DNA of 64,000 nucleotides, from positions 9,466-73,465 of the forward strand of contig JBFLVI010000006.1 of NCBI GenBank assembly GCA_040758635.1, given 5' to 3'. The stretch comes from Yes71-27 sp040758635 (GTDB lineage: Bacteria > Bacillota > Desulfotomaculia > Desulfotomaculales > Ammonificaceae). The stretch's first letter is position 1; every line of letters begins with the position of its first letter. Shown here in pieces: positions 25,404 to 33,494 of the stretch. The translations under genes and the position numbers were made by a program. A model generated the notes under the pieces. It was given only the letters and a program-made list of their open reading frames with translations, did not search any database and was not told the origin of the DNA.

Positions 25404-26834
25404 ATGGAGATGAGCGTACGTTTGTTGCTCCCTGAAATCATTACCTGCGTGGCGGGTCTGCTCATCCTCTGCGAGCGCCTGGTCATGCGGGGCGACCCGG
25501 AGCGCAAGGATGCAGCCTGGTTTGGCGCAGGCGCGGTCGTTATCGCGGCGATTGCGGCCGTGAAGCTGCTCGGCGTCAACGTGACGGCTTTTTACGGCAG
25601 TTACCGGGTGGACGACCTTGCCGTATACTTTAAAATCATCGCCGCCGTGGCTGCGGGGCTGACCCTCCTTTTTGCCCCCGACTTGCTCGCCCGGCAGCGC
25701 GTTAATTCGGGCGACTTCGCGGCGCTGGTGCTGTTCGGCGCCACCGGGATGATGCTGCTTCCTTCGGCGCTGGACTTCATCACGCTCTTCATTTCGCTGG
25801 AACTGATCAGCGTCAGTTTCTACGTATTGATTGCGATCCAGCGGGGCGAGGTGCGCCCGGCGGAAGCGGGCTTGAAGTACCTGCTCATGAGCGGTCTGGC
25901 TTCCGCCGTGCTTCTCTACGGGATGAGCCTGATTTACGGCCTCACCGGAAGCACCTACCTGGCGGCGATCAGGCAGGCCTTCAGCTCCGGGGAGTGGTCG
26001 CTCCTGGCCGCGGTGGGCAGCCTGCTCATCTTGTGCGGTTTGGGGCTGAAGATCTACCTCGTTCCCTTCCACATGTGGGCGCCGGACGTTTACGAGGGCG
26101 CACCGGCCCCGACGGTGGCTTTCCTGGCAGGCGGATCCAGCGCGGCGGCGCTGGCTGCGGTCCTGCGGCTCTTTGGCGAAAGCTTCACGGGGTTGAGCGG
26201 CGTCTGGCTGCCGGTGCTGATCGTCCTGGCGGTGGTCACGGTGGCCATCGGCAACCTGGTGGCGCTGCCCCAAACCAACATCAAGCGGCTGCTGGCCTAC
26301 TCCAGTATCGCGCACGCCGGGTACATCCTCCTGGCGGTTGTTGCGGGGGGACGCGCCGGCACGGCCGCGGTGATGTACTACACCCTGCTCTATGCCGTGT
26401 CAACGGTGGCCGCCTTCGCGGTGATCAGCGCGTTTGCGGAAACCGCCGGCGGTGAAATCCGCAGTTTCGCCGGACTTGCGCGGCGGGCGCCTTTCCTGGC
26501 TTTTGTGATGATGATCTCCCTTGCCTCCCTCGCCGGTATTCCGCCGCTTGCCGGCTTCATGGCGAAGTTTGCGGTGTTTGCGGCCGCCATTCAGGCGGGG
26601 TACACGATCGTGGCCGCAATTGCGCTTCTCCTGAGTGTAATCTCGATCTACTACTACTTCCAGGTAATCCGGGCCATGTACGTTGACGAACCCGCCGAAG
26701 CCACACCGATCACCTACGGGTGGGGGACACAGGCGGCCTTGCTCCTGGGATTAGGAGGCGTGATCCTGCTGGGTATTCTTCCTTGGCCGCTGTTGCGTTT
26801 GGCGCACGTGGCGGCCAGTTTTGCCCGCTTTTAG
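25404..26834 (+). CDS. nuoN: Complex I subunit N (antiporter-like)
   Basis: Third antiporter-like subunit, 476 residues. Features: FISLELISVSFYVLIA with the functional glutamate, the KIYLVPFHMWAPDVYEGAPAPTVAFLAGGS block and NIKRLLAYSSIAHAGYILL. ATG at 25404 is supported by AGGAGG (25387-25392) at 11 bases; an upstream GTG (25392) overlaps that site. Last gene of the operon; a strong terminator follows. Confidence 0.94.
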   Translation: MEMSVRLLLPEIITCVAGLLILCERLVMRGDPERKDAAWFGAGAVVIAAIAAVKLLGVNVTAFYGSYRVDDLAVYFKIIAAVAAGLTLLFAPDLLARQRVNSGDFAALVLFGATGMMLLPSALDFITLFISLELISVSFYVLIAIQRGEVRPAEAGLKYLLMSGLASAVLLYGMSLIYGLTGSTYLAAIRQAFSSGEWSLLAAVGSLLILCGLGLKIYLVPFHMWAPDVYEGAPAPTVAFLAGGSSAAALAAVLRLFGESFTGLSGVWLPVLIVLAVVTVAIGNLVALPQTNIKRLLAYSSIAHAGYILLAVVAGGRAGTAAVMYYTLLYAVSTVAAFAVISAFAETAGGEIRSFAGLARRAPFLAFVMMISLASLAGIPPLAGFMAKFAVFAAAIQAGYTIVAAIALLLSVISIYYYFQVIRAMYVDEPAEATPITYGWGTQAALLLGLGGVILLGILPWPLLRLAHVAASFARF

Positions 26835-26874
26835 GACGTAGCGGTATAAAAAAGTTACGTACAAACGGTTTTGC

Positions 26875-26912
26875 AACCGGAAGGACGGAGTGAACCGCCT
26901 TCCGGTTTTTCC
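26875..26912 (+). terminator. Rho-independent terminator of the nuo operon
   Basis: Perfect 10-bp stem AACCGGAAGG (26875-26884) / CCTTCCGGTT (26898-26907) with a following T tract. Confidence 0.9.
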
Positions 26913-26943
26913 TTTTGCGGGCTGAAAACCGGTAAAATTCTGC

Positions 26944-26972
26944 TTGCGCATGCCAGGGTTCTATGGTATTTT
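26944..26972 (+). promoter_or_regulatory. Candidate promoter of the first DsrMK-like pair
   Basis: TTGCGC (26944-26949), a 17-base spacer and TATTTT (26967-26972). The following leader is very AT-rich and ends in AAAAAGGAGG before 27020. Confidence 0.5.
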
Positions 26973-27019
26973 TTATTAAGTAAGAATATTTAAAAAATTC
27001 TTAAAAAGGAGGCCGGAGG

Positions 27020-27907
27020 ATGGAGGTTGTTGGGTCTTATTTAGCGTGGGTTGCGGTACTGGTTTTTCTTTTTATGGCGGTGTACCGGGTGGTCCAGTAT
27101 TCATCAATGCCGCTTTTTCTGCGGTGGGAGCTTTATCCGGTACCTACAGAACCACGGCATCATTACGGCGGCTCCTACATGGAAGAAGTGGACTTCGTCA
27201 AGAAACCCAGGCATCACGAACGCATCGGCGGTCTTCTCGACATGGGCTCGGAGGTTTTCTACCTCAAGAAGGTTAAAGAGCACAACCGGTTCGGGATGTG
27301 GCCCTTCTCTCTTTCCATGCATTGGGGAATCTATCTTTTATTTCTCTGGATCTTGCTAATACTGGTCGAAGGAATTTTTAACCTGCAGATTATCACTCCT
27401 GTTACCAACGCTTGCGGTATCGTCGCTTTTATCCTGGGTTCCTTTGGTGCGCTGATGCTGCTGCTCAAAAGGGCCGGAAATGAGAAACTCGCGGCTTACA
27501 CCACCCCCGACGATTACTTCAACCTGCTTTTCCTGCTGGCGATATTCGGAACGGGGCTGATCGGGTGGGTTATTTATCCTTCCTTCTTTGCAGACGCCAG
27601 AAGCTTCGTTTACGGTGCGTTTCTCTTCAAACCGGCCGCGGTACCCTTTCTGGTAGCGCTCAATTTCCTGCTTTTCGAACTTTTTCTTATTTACATGCCT
27701 TTCTCCAAGCTGTTTCACTACGTGGCGAAGTACTTTACCTTTGACAAAATCTTCTGGGACGACGCTTACAAGGTGAAGGACTCTCCCGCCGACCGGCAGA
27801 TCACTAAACAACTAGGGTATGTGGTTACCTGGAGCGGCCCGCACGTTGTCCCCGGGAAGACCTGGCTGGAAGAGGCGCAGTTGATTGAAGGAGGAGAGGC
27901 GAAATGA
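27020..27907 (+). CDS. DsrM/NarI-like membrane cytochrome b subunit (paralog 1)
   Basis: Integral membrane subunit of 295 residues. One N-terminal helix (about 8-26), then a polar segment (30-90) with a conserved RHHYGGSYMEEVDF stretch, then about five helices to residue 240. Histidines suited to heme b ligation are in SLSMHWGIYLLF and KLFHYVAKYF. It resembles the gamma-subunit family of DsrM, HmcE and TmcC, which exchanges electrons with menaquinol. The next gene, a DsrK-like cluster protein, overlaps by 4 bases. The paralog at 29919 is closely similar along its whole length. Heme content is inferred. Confidence 0.8.
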   Translation: MEVVGSYLAWVAVLVFLFMAVYRVVQYSSMPLFLRWELYPVPTEPRHHYGGSYMEEVDFVKKPRHHERIGGLLDMGSEVFYLKKVKEHNRFGMWPFSLSMHWGIYLLFLWILLILVEGIFNLQIITPVTNACGIVAFILGSFGALMLLLKRAGNEKLAAYTTPDDYFNLLFLLAIFGTGLIGWVIYPSFFADARSFVYGAFLFKPAAVPFLVALNFLLFELFLIYMPFSKLFHYVAKYFTFDKIFWDDAYKVKDSPADRQITKQLGYVVTWSGPHVVPGKTWLEEAQLIEGGEAK

Positions 27908-29526
27908 GTGACAAAAGAGAAATTGCCTTCAAGGACATGGCCCTGCTGGATGACGAACCTCTGGTAAAGCTCAGGGTTGAAGACCTGATGCCTGTTCCCA
28001 ACCTGGGCGAAGAGCCTCCCGTGCAGCCTCCTCCGGAGAAGTGGCTGGAGAAATACGACCTGTCTCTCGACTGGCATTCCCCCGTTGGCCTGCCCAAGCC
28101 GAAAACGGAGGAAGAGAAAGCGAGACTCGTAAGGAGTTTCTTGAGCGGCCTGGAAAAGCTTTTTGACCCCCAGAACAACTGGACCTTTTTGAAGATCCTG
28201 CGCCTCACCACGGACTACTGCATGCGGTGCCAGACGTGCTCCGATGCGTGCCACGTTTTTATCGCCAGCGGAGAGCAGGAGATTTACCGGCCCACTTTCC
28301 GGTCGGAGGTGCTGCGGCGGCTCTACAAGCGGTATTTCACCCCGAGCGGCAAGCTCCTCAAGTCGCTGGTAGGCGCGGACATCCCCCTCAACTACAAAAC
28401 CGTGGTCAGGCTCATGGAGTCCGCTTACCGTTGCAACGTCTGCCGGCGGTGCGCGCAGGTTTGCCCGGTGGGTGTGGACAACGCCTTGATCAGCAGGGAG
28501 ATCAGGAAGATCTTCAGTCAGGAGATGGGCATCGCGCCGCGGGAACTGTACGAAAAAGGCACCAGGCAGCACCTGAAGGTGGGCTCTTCGACCGGCATGA
28601 GCGTTACCGGGTTTCACGAGGCGATCGAGTTCATCGAAGACGACATCGGGGAGAGGACCGGCCGGTCAATCAAGATCCCCGTGGACAAAAAGGGCGCCGA
28701 CATCCTGTTGATTCACAACGCCGGGGAGTACCTTTCCTGGCCGGAAAACCCCGGAGCCTTCGCGGTCCTCTTTGACGCCGCCGGTATCAACTACACGTTG
28801 AGCAGCGAGCCCGTGGGGTACGACGGGGTAAACTACGGCCTCTTCTGCGACGACGTAGAGCTGGCCCGCATCGGGCTCCAGCACGTGATGATCGCGAAGA
28901 AACTTGGCGTGAAGAAAATCGTCGTCGGCGAGTGCGGCCACGCCACGAAAACCCTGTGCGTGATCACCGACCGGGTGTTTCCGGGCGACCTGAGCATGTC
29001 GGAAATTCCCCGGGAAAGCTGCCTGCCCCTGTTTTGGGAGATTGTCAAGAGCGGGGTCGTTAAGCTTGACCCCTCCCGAAACAATTTTCCTACAACCCTG
29101 CACGACTCCTGCAACATCGCCCGCTTGATGGGCATCGTCAAGCCCCAGCGGCAGGTTGTGCGTGCAATTTCGCCGCAGTTTAGGGAAATGACCCCGAACG
29201 GCGCACACAATTACTGCTGCGGCGGCGGCAGCGGCTTTGCCATCATGAACGAGCTCAACTTCCCGCAGTGGCGGAAGAAGATCAGCGAGCGGATGAAAAC
29301 GAAGCAGGTTCTCGAAGCGTTCAAAGACGTGCTCGACCCAAGCATAGATAAGTACGTGATCGCCGCGTGTTCAAACTGTAAGGGCGCGATGCGGGACCTT
29401 ATCGGCCACTACCGGCTGTGGGACAAGTACCGGATTACTTACGGCGGCCTGGTAGAGCTCATTGTCAACGCCATGGTGGACCTGCCGAAGCCCTTTATCG
29501 AAATGGAGTTCATCAGCGGCGAATAA
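27904..29526 (+). CDS. DsrK/HdrD-like iron-sulfur protein (paralog 1)
   Basis: Cytoplasmic iron-sulfur subunit, 540 residues. Two ferredoxin-type [4Fe-4S] sites: C106/C109/C112/C116 (CMRCQTCSDAC) and C177/C180/C183/C187 (CNVCRRCAQVC). The C-terminal half is a CCG-type domain with C403, C438-C439 (NYCCGGGSG) and C489/C492 (CSNC). A further GECGHATK motif is at 343-350. CCG domains of HdrB/HdrD and DsrK bind the unusual [4Fe-4S] cluster that reduces disulfides or trisulfides. With the upstream DsrM-like protein it forms an HdrE/D- or DsrMK-like menaquinol-linked module. The natural substrate is unknown; no dsrAB or dsrC is in the window. Confidence 0.85.
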   Translation: MSDKREIAFKDMALLDDEPLVKLRVEDLMPVPNLGEEPPVQPPPEKWLEKYDLSLDWHSPVGLPKPKTEEEKARLVRSFLSGLEKLFDPQNNWTFLKILRLTTDYCMRCQTCSDACHVFIASGEQEIYRPTFRSEVLRRLYKRYFTPSGKLLKSLVGADIPLNYKTVVRLMESAYRCNVCRRCAQVCPVGVDNALISREIRKIFSQEMGIAPRELYEKGTRQHLKVGSSTGMSVTGFHEAIEFIEDDIGERTGRSIKIPVDKKGADILLIHNAGEYLSWPENPGAFAVLFDAAGINYTLSSEPVGYDGVNYGLFCDDVELARIGLQHVMIAKKLGVKKIVVGECGHATKTLCVITDRVFPGDLSMSEIPRESCLPLFWEIVKSGVVKLDPSRNNFPTTLHDSCNIARLMGIVKPQRQVVRAISPQFREMTPNGAHNYCCGGGSGFAIMNELNFPQWRKKISERMKTKQVLEAFKDVLDPSIDKYVIAACSNCKGAMRDLIGHYRLWDKYRITYGGLVELIVNAMVDLPKPFIEMEFISGE

Positions 29527-29556
29527 ACCAAACCGGTTTATCCGAGAAGTAAACAA

Positions 29557-29618
29557 GGGACCTCCCGCCGGCGTTTTTGTGAGGAGTTGCGCCGGCGAAA
29601 AAGGGAGGTCCCTTTTTT
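29557..29618 (+). terminator. Rho-independent terminator after the first DsrMK-like pair
   Basis: Perfect stem GGGACCTCCC (29557-29566) / GGGAGGTCCC (29603-29612) with a second inner stem (GCCGGCG region) and six T's. This separates the two DsrMK-like pairs into different transcripts. Confidence 0.92.
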
Positions 29619-29738
29619 ATTGTAAAATGGGGCTGTACGTCAATTTTTTATCAGTTTGTTCAAAATATTATTAATTTTCAGAAATATCAGGATATTGGCA
29701 GAAAAATTATGTGAATTTTCTGTAATTAGCTGAAATGA

Positions 29739-29767
29739 TTGAATTTTTCCCAATCAGGCAGTATAAT
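29739..29767 (+). promoter_or_regulatory. SigA-type promoter of the second DsrMK-like pair
   Basis: TTGAAT (29739-29744), a 17-base spacer and TATAAT (29762-29767). About 145 bases of purine-rich leader precede the start at 29919. The remaining 29619-29738 is AT-rich with no feature seen. Confidence 0.85.
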
Positions 29768-29918
29768 AGCCACCAAGACGTAGAAAGAAGGGAGGAAGAA
29801 AGAGGGCGGAAAGAAAGGTTGAGGAGGCGAGAAGAGTGAGGCGCGCCCGGCGTGAAGGTGGGGAAGGTTTTGGTTTCGCATGCTGCAAATGTGGTCAGTT
29901 TATGAGGGAGGTAGAAAG

Positions 29919-30809
29919 ATGGACGTCACGGTTTTTTGCCTGGCCTGGATCTCGGTAGTGCTTTTCATCTTTATGGTGGTATACCGGTTTGTAAAGTTTA
30001 ACTCCATGCCGCTGCACCTGCGGTGGGAGCTTTATCCCTTGCCGCTGGAACCGAAGCACCACTACGGCGGCTCCTTTATGGAGGAGCTGGATTACGTCCG
30101 AAAACCGCGTCACCACGAGCGCATCGGCGGGATTCTGGACATGGCTTCCGAGGTCTTCTATTTGAAAAAGGTTAAGGAATACAACCGGTTTGGGATGTGG
30201 CCTTTTTCTTTTTCCATGCACTGGGGAATCTATCTTTTGTTTGTCTGGCTTTTCCTTCTGGTGGTGGAAGGTCTGTTCAACTGGTACGCCATCGCGCCGC
30301 TTACGAATGTTTGCGGTGCTGTCGCCTTCATCCTTGGCGCTTTCGGTTCCCTGTTCCTCATTCTGAAGCGGGCCGGCAACGAGGAGCTCGCAAGTTACAC
30401 CGCTCCCGTGGACTATTTCAATCTCCTGCTGCTGCTGGCCGTATTCGGCACGGGGCTGATCGCCTGGTTTACGGTTCCGTCATATTTTGACGTCGCCAGG
30501 AGTTATGTGGCCGGGGTGATCAGGTTCCAGCCCGTTTCGGCGCCGTTTATCGTGCTGCTCAACTTCCTGCTGTTCGAGCTTTTCCTAATTTACATGCCCT
30601 TTTCCAAACTCTTCCACTACATGGCCAAGTACTTCACCTTCGACAAAATCTTCTGGGATGACATTCTGAACGTGAAAGGCTCCTGGGTGGATAAGCGGGT
30701 CACCTCCCAGCTTTCCTACAAGCTTACCTGGTCGGCGCCGCACGTGGTTCCGAACAAGACCTGGGCCGAAGAAGTGGAATTTGTTGACGGGAGGGATATC
30801 GCACAATGA
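29919..30809 (+). CDS. DsrM/NarI-like membrane cytochrome b subunit (paralog 2)
   Basis: 296 residues, the same architecture as the protein at 27020 and clearly its paralog: shared HHYGGSFMEELDYV..KPRHHERIGGILDM, FGMWPFSFSMHWGIYLLF and YMPFSKLFHYMAKYFTFDKIFWDD. The last stretch is nearly identical in both. ATG at 29919 follows GGGAGG; a longer frame from 29880 lacks a ribosome site. It overlaps the next gene by 4 bases. Expected to be the quinone-side partner of the DsrK-like protein at 30806. Confidence 0.8.
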   Translation: MDVTVFCLAWISVVLFIFMVVYRFVKFNSMPLHLRWELYPLPLEPKHHYGGSFMEELDYVRKPRHHERIGGILDMASEVFYLKKVKEYNRFGMWPFSFSMHWGIYLLFVWLFLLVVEGLFNWYAIAPLTNVCGAVAFILGAFGSLFLILKRAGNEELASYTAPVDYFNLLLLLAVFGTGLIAWFTVPSYFDVARSYVAGVIRFQPVSAPFIVLLNFLLFELFLIYMPFSKLFHYMAKYFTFDKIFWDDILNVKGSWVDKRVTSQLSYKLTWSAPHVVPNKTWAEEVEFVDGRDIAQ

Positions 30810-32449
30810 GCACTGCAGCAGCGAGAGCGATAGCGAAAAAAAGGGTTAGTTTCAAGGATATTTCCAGGCCCGGTGATGAACCGCTTTGCTGGGCAGAGCT
30901 TGACGACTTGATGGGGGTTCCTTACCTGGGGGAAGAGCCGCCGGTTGAGCCCACGCCGCAGAAGTTCGTCGAAAAGTATGAAACGAGCCTCGACGGGTAC
31001 TGCTGCATCGGGATTCCGAAACCCCAGACCAAGGAAGAGGAGGATTTCCTTGTACGCAGATTTTTAAGCGGTCTGGAAAAACTCTTTACTTCCGGGGACA
31101 GTTGGACGTTCCAGCAGGTGCTGCGGCTGTCCTTTGATTACTGTGTCAAGTGCCAGACCTGCGCCGACGCCTGTCACGCTTATATCGCCAGCGGCAGGCA
31201 GGAGATTTACCGGCCGACCTACCGGTCGGAGATCCTGCGGCGGATCTGGAAGAAGTACTTTACCCCGGAAGGCAGGCTGCTTGGCGGTTTCGTGGGTGCG
31301 GACGTGGAAGTCAACTGGCGGACGGTCACCAGGCTGGCGGAACTGGGCCACCGGTGTACGCTGTGCAGGCGCTGTGCCCAGCGCTGCCCGATCGGGGTGG
31401 ATAACGCCATCATCGCCCGGGAGTTGCGGAAGCTCTTCAGCCAGGAACTCGGCATTGCCCCGGTGGAAATCCTGGAAAAGGGTTGTGTACAGCACCTGCG
31501 CGTCGGTTCCTCCACCGGAATGAACCCTCCGGGTTTGAAGGACGCCGTGGAATTCATGGAGGACGATATCGGCGACCGGATCGGGAAAAAGGTCAAGATT
31601 CCCGTGGACAAAAAGGGCGCCGACATTTTGCTGATCCACAACGCCGGCGAATTTCTATCCTGGCCGGAAAACCCGGAGGCCTTCGCGATTCTTTTTGATG
31701 CAGCCGGGATAAGCTGGACGCTTTCCAGCGAGCCGGTTGGCTACGACGCGGTGAACTACGGCCTCTGGAACGATGACGTGGAACTGGCGCGGGTGGCGCT
31801 GCGCCACACCCAGATCGCCAAGAAATTAGGCGTGAAAAAGGTGGTTATCGGTGAGTGCGGCCACGCGACCAAGGCTTACGTGGTTATCGCCGACCGGGTC
31901 CTCGCGGGCGACCTGTCAAGTTCCGAAATACCGCGGGAGAGCTGTTTGCCGATTTTGTGGGAGATCATCCGGAGCGGCGCCATCAAGTTCGACTCGAGCA
32001 GGAACAACTTCCCAGTGACGCTGCACGACCCCTGCAACATGGTGCGGGCGATGGGTATCGTGCAGCCCCAGCGGCTGGCGTTGAAGGCAATCGCGCCGCA
32101 ATTCAGGGAAATGGCGCCGAACGGCGTTTTCAACTACTGCTGCGGGGGCGGCTCCGGCTACGCGATCATCCAGTCCTACAACTTCCCACAGTGGCGGAAC
32201 AAAATGGGCTTCAGGATGAAGATGCGGCAGACTTTGGAGGCCTTCAAGAACGAGCTGGACCCGGAAAAGTACCCGTTCAAATACCTGTGCGCTCCTTGCT
32301 CCAACTGCAAGGGTACCATCAGAGACGGGATCACCCACTACGGGCTCTGGGACAGATTCAGGCTCAATTACGGCGGTCTGGTGGAGCTGATGGTGAACGC
32401 CATGGTAGATATAGACCGGCCGTTTATCGAGTACGATGATTTCCACTGA
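30806..32449 (+). CDS. DsrK/HdrD-like iron-sulfur protein (paralog 2)
   Basis: 547 residues. Two ferredoxin-type clusters (CVKCQTCADAC and CTLCRRCAQRC) and a C-terminal CCG domain with HDPCN, NYCCGGGSG and a CxxCxxC ending (CAPCSNC), which adds one cysteine compared with paralog 1. It is much closer to the protein at 33495 than to paralog 1: long shared runs around RSEILRRIWKKYFTPEG and RELRKLFSQE, and the same terminal EYDDFH. Divergence from paralog 1 while keeping all cluster ligands suggests different partners or substrates, not redundancy. Confidence 0.85.
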   Translation: MSTAAARAIAKKRVSFKDISRPGDEPLCWAELDDLMGVPYLGEEPPVEPTPQKFVEKYETSLDGYCCIGIPKPQTKEEEDFLVRRFLSGLEKLFTSGDSWTFQQVLRLSFDYCVKCQTCADACHAYIASGRQEIYRPTYRSEILRRIWKKYFTPEGRLLGGFVGADVEVNWRTVTRLAELGHRCTLCRRCAQRCPIGVDNAIIARELRKLFSQELGIAPVEILEKGCVQHLRVGSSTGMNPPGLKDAVEFMEDDIGDRIGKKVKIPVDKKGADILLIHNAGEFLSWPENPEAFAILFDAAGISWTLSSEPVGYDAVNYGLWNDDVELARVALRHTQIAKKLGVKKVVIGECGHATKAYVVIADRVLAGDLSSSEIPRESCLPILWEIIRSGAIKFDSSRNNFPVTLHDPCNMVRAMGIVQPQRLALKAIAPQFREMAPNGVFNYCCGGGSGYAIIQSYNFPQWRNKMGFRMKMRQTLEAFKNELDPEKYPFKYLCAPCSNCKGTIRDGITHYGLWDRFRLNYGGLVELMVNAMVDIDRPFIEYDDFH

Positions 32450-32475
32450 TTGATTAACAACTACGTTTCTTTTCG

Positions 32476-32505
32476 ACCTCTCCCACCCGGGAGAGGTTTT
32501 GTTTT
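32476..32505 (+). terminator. Rho-independent terminator after the second DsrMK-like pair
   Basis: Perfect 9-bp stem ACCTCTCCC (32476-32484) / GGGAGAGGT (32489-32497) with a 4-nt loop, then TTTTGTTTT. Confidence 0.9.
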
Positions 32506-32580
32506 GCACCGGCACGCAGACCGCGGCCGGAGGTCTTTCGTTTAAGCGCTGCTTACTACTCCTCCGAAAATGCAAGGTTT

Positions 32581-32793
32581 CTGCAGCGGCCCTGAGCAGA
32601 CCGGCTCGCGCCAGATTCCTGCGCTGACCGCACTATCGCTCGTCACCGGCTCTCCGTCCGGCACCGCGCAAACTCGGCGTCCCTGCCTCGGTTGCGCTTG
32701 CCGGCATCCGTGCCGGCATCCGGACTCCGAGCCGTTGCCTCGCTAAGTGCGGTTTGCAGCTCGTCATACGGCGCGGCTTCGGTCTTGCTGCAG
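32581..32793. repeat. Large imperfect palindrome (about 210 bp)
   Basis: Outer arms CTGCAGC (32581-32587) / GCTGCAG (32787-32793). Inner arms ACCGCACT (32627-32634) / AGTGCGGT (32746-32753), with further matching words (CGGCTC/GAGCCG, GTCCG/CGGAC, AGACCG/CGGTCT) in register. The whole stretch can fold back on itself as a long hairpin. Near the tip are two tandem copies of TGCCGGCATCCG. It lies in the 1,045-base gap 32450-33494, which holds no convincing gene. Confidence 0.55.
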
Positions 32794-32796
32794 GTC

Positions 32797-33055
32797 CTAC
32801 ATACATTTTTATTCCCGGTGGCGACGATGAATCGTTGTGAACGACTCGCTCGAAAATAGACGTTCAACCTTATGCTGAGAGACCTTTGGGGGTTCGTTCA
32901 ACGTTTATAGCATTACTTTCGCGCCTATTTTCATCGCTTTATGGAGGGAACGAACGTTCCCATGCAAAGCTGGGTTGCCGCGCGTCTCAAGTGTTCGCTA
33001 AGGAGCCGAAACAGGCGACGCCGCCTCCTTTCCCTATATACATTTTCATTCCCGG
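32797..33055. repeat. Direct repeats and dyads, possible decayed mobile element
   Basis: A roughly 28-base direct repeat, CCTACATACATTTTTATTCC... from about 32796 and CCTATATACATTTTCATTCC... from about 33032, ends in CCGGTGGCG at both places. Between them are dyads: GAAAATAGACG (32852-32862) against CGCCTATTTTC, and GTTCGTTC/GAACGAAC. The 30-base word at 32818-32847 recurs on the other strand at 50131-50160, and the word at 32853-32871 recurs inverted at 50280-50298. It therefore belongs to a dispersed family. Confidence 0.5.
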
Positions 33056-33060
33056 TGGCG

Positions 33061-33150
33061 CCCGGCACTCAACTCTGTGATACAACCCGTGCTCAAGTAA
33101 ACAGTCGTTAGGGGTATTCCGCATCCTTTTACGTTGAGTTGAGTGCCGGG
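33061..33150. repeat. GCACTCAACTC palindromic repeat, copy 1 (90 bp)
   Basis: Perfect 15-bp terminal inverted repeats CCCGGCACTCAACTC (33061-33075) and its complement (33136-33150). The interior matches the reverse complement of the copy at 35501-35589 over nearly its whole length. The two inverted copies flank the third DsrK-like gene. Confidence 0.75.
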
Positions 33151-33222
33151 TCGCGAACGACACCTTCGATTCTCCCCTTTTTTAGTCCTTCCATTTTTTA
33201 ATTATGAACATATGAAAATTTA

Positions 33223-33251
33223 TTGGCACACCGGTGGGGAAGTGCTATAAT
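33223..33251 (+). promoter_or_regulatory. SigA-type promoter of the third DsrK-like gene
   Basis: TTGGCA (33223-33228), a 17-base spacer and TATAAT (33246-33251). The leader to the start at 33495 is about 240 bases and includes a GGGAGGGGTATTAGGGATTAGG-like purine-rich stretch. Confidence 0.85.
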
Positions 33252-33494
33252 AAAACAAACATATGTAAAAAAATTTTTTAAAAATTCAAAACACCAAGCT
33301 TGCAAGTGATATTGATTGTACTTACTCAATTTTCTAACCAGAGTCTTAAACGATCCAGTACGCTTCATGTTCCACACTCCGTTGGTTGTCTCTTCGGTTC
33401 CCCGCACGAATCAAGCGACGGCAGTGAGGGGGGAGGGGTATTAGGGATTAGGTCAGGGTCTGCTTCAAAAGAACTAACCTAAGGAGGGGAAAAA

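Noticed and set aside
32886..33080. Short ORFs in the repeat-rich gap before the third DsrK-like gene
   Set aside because: They follow repeat sequence, have no coding bias or domain, and run into the palindromic element at 33061.
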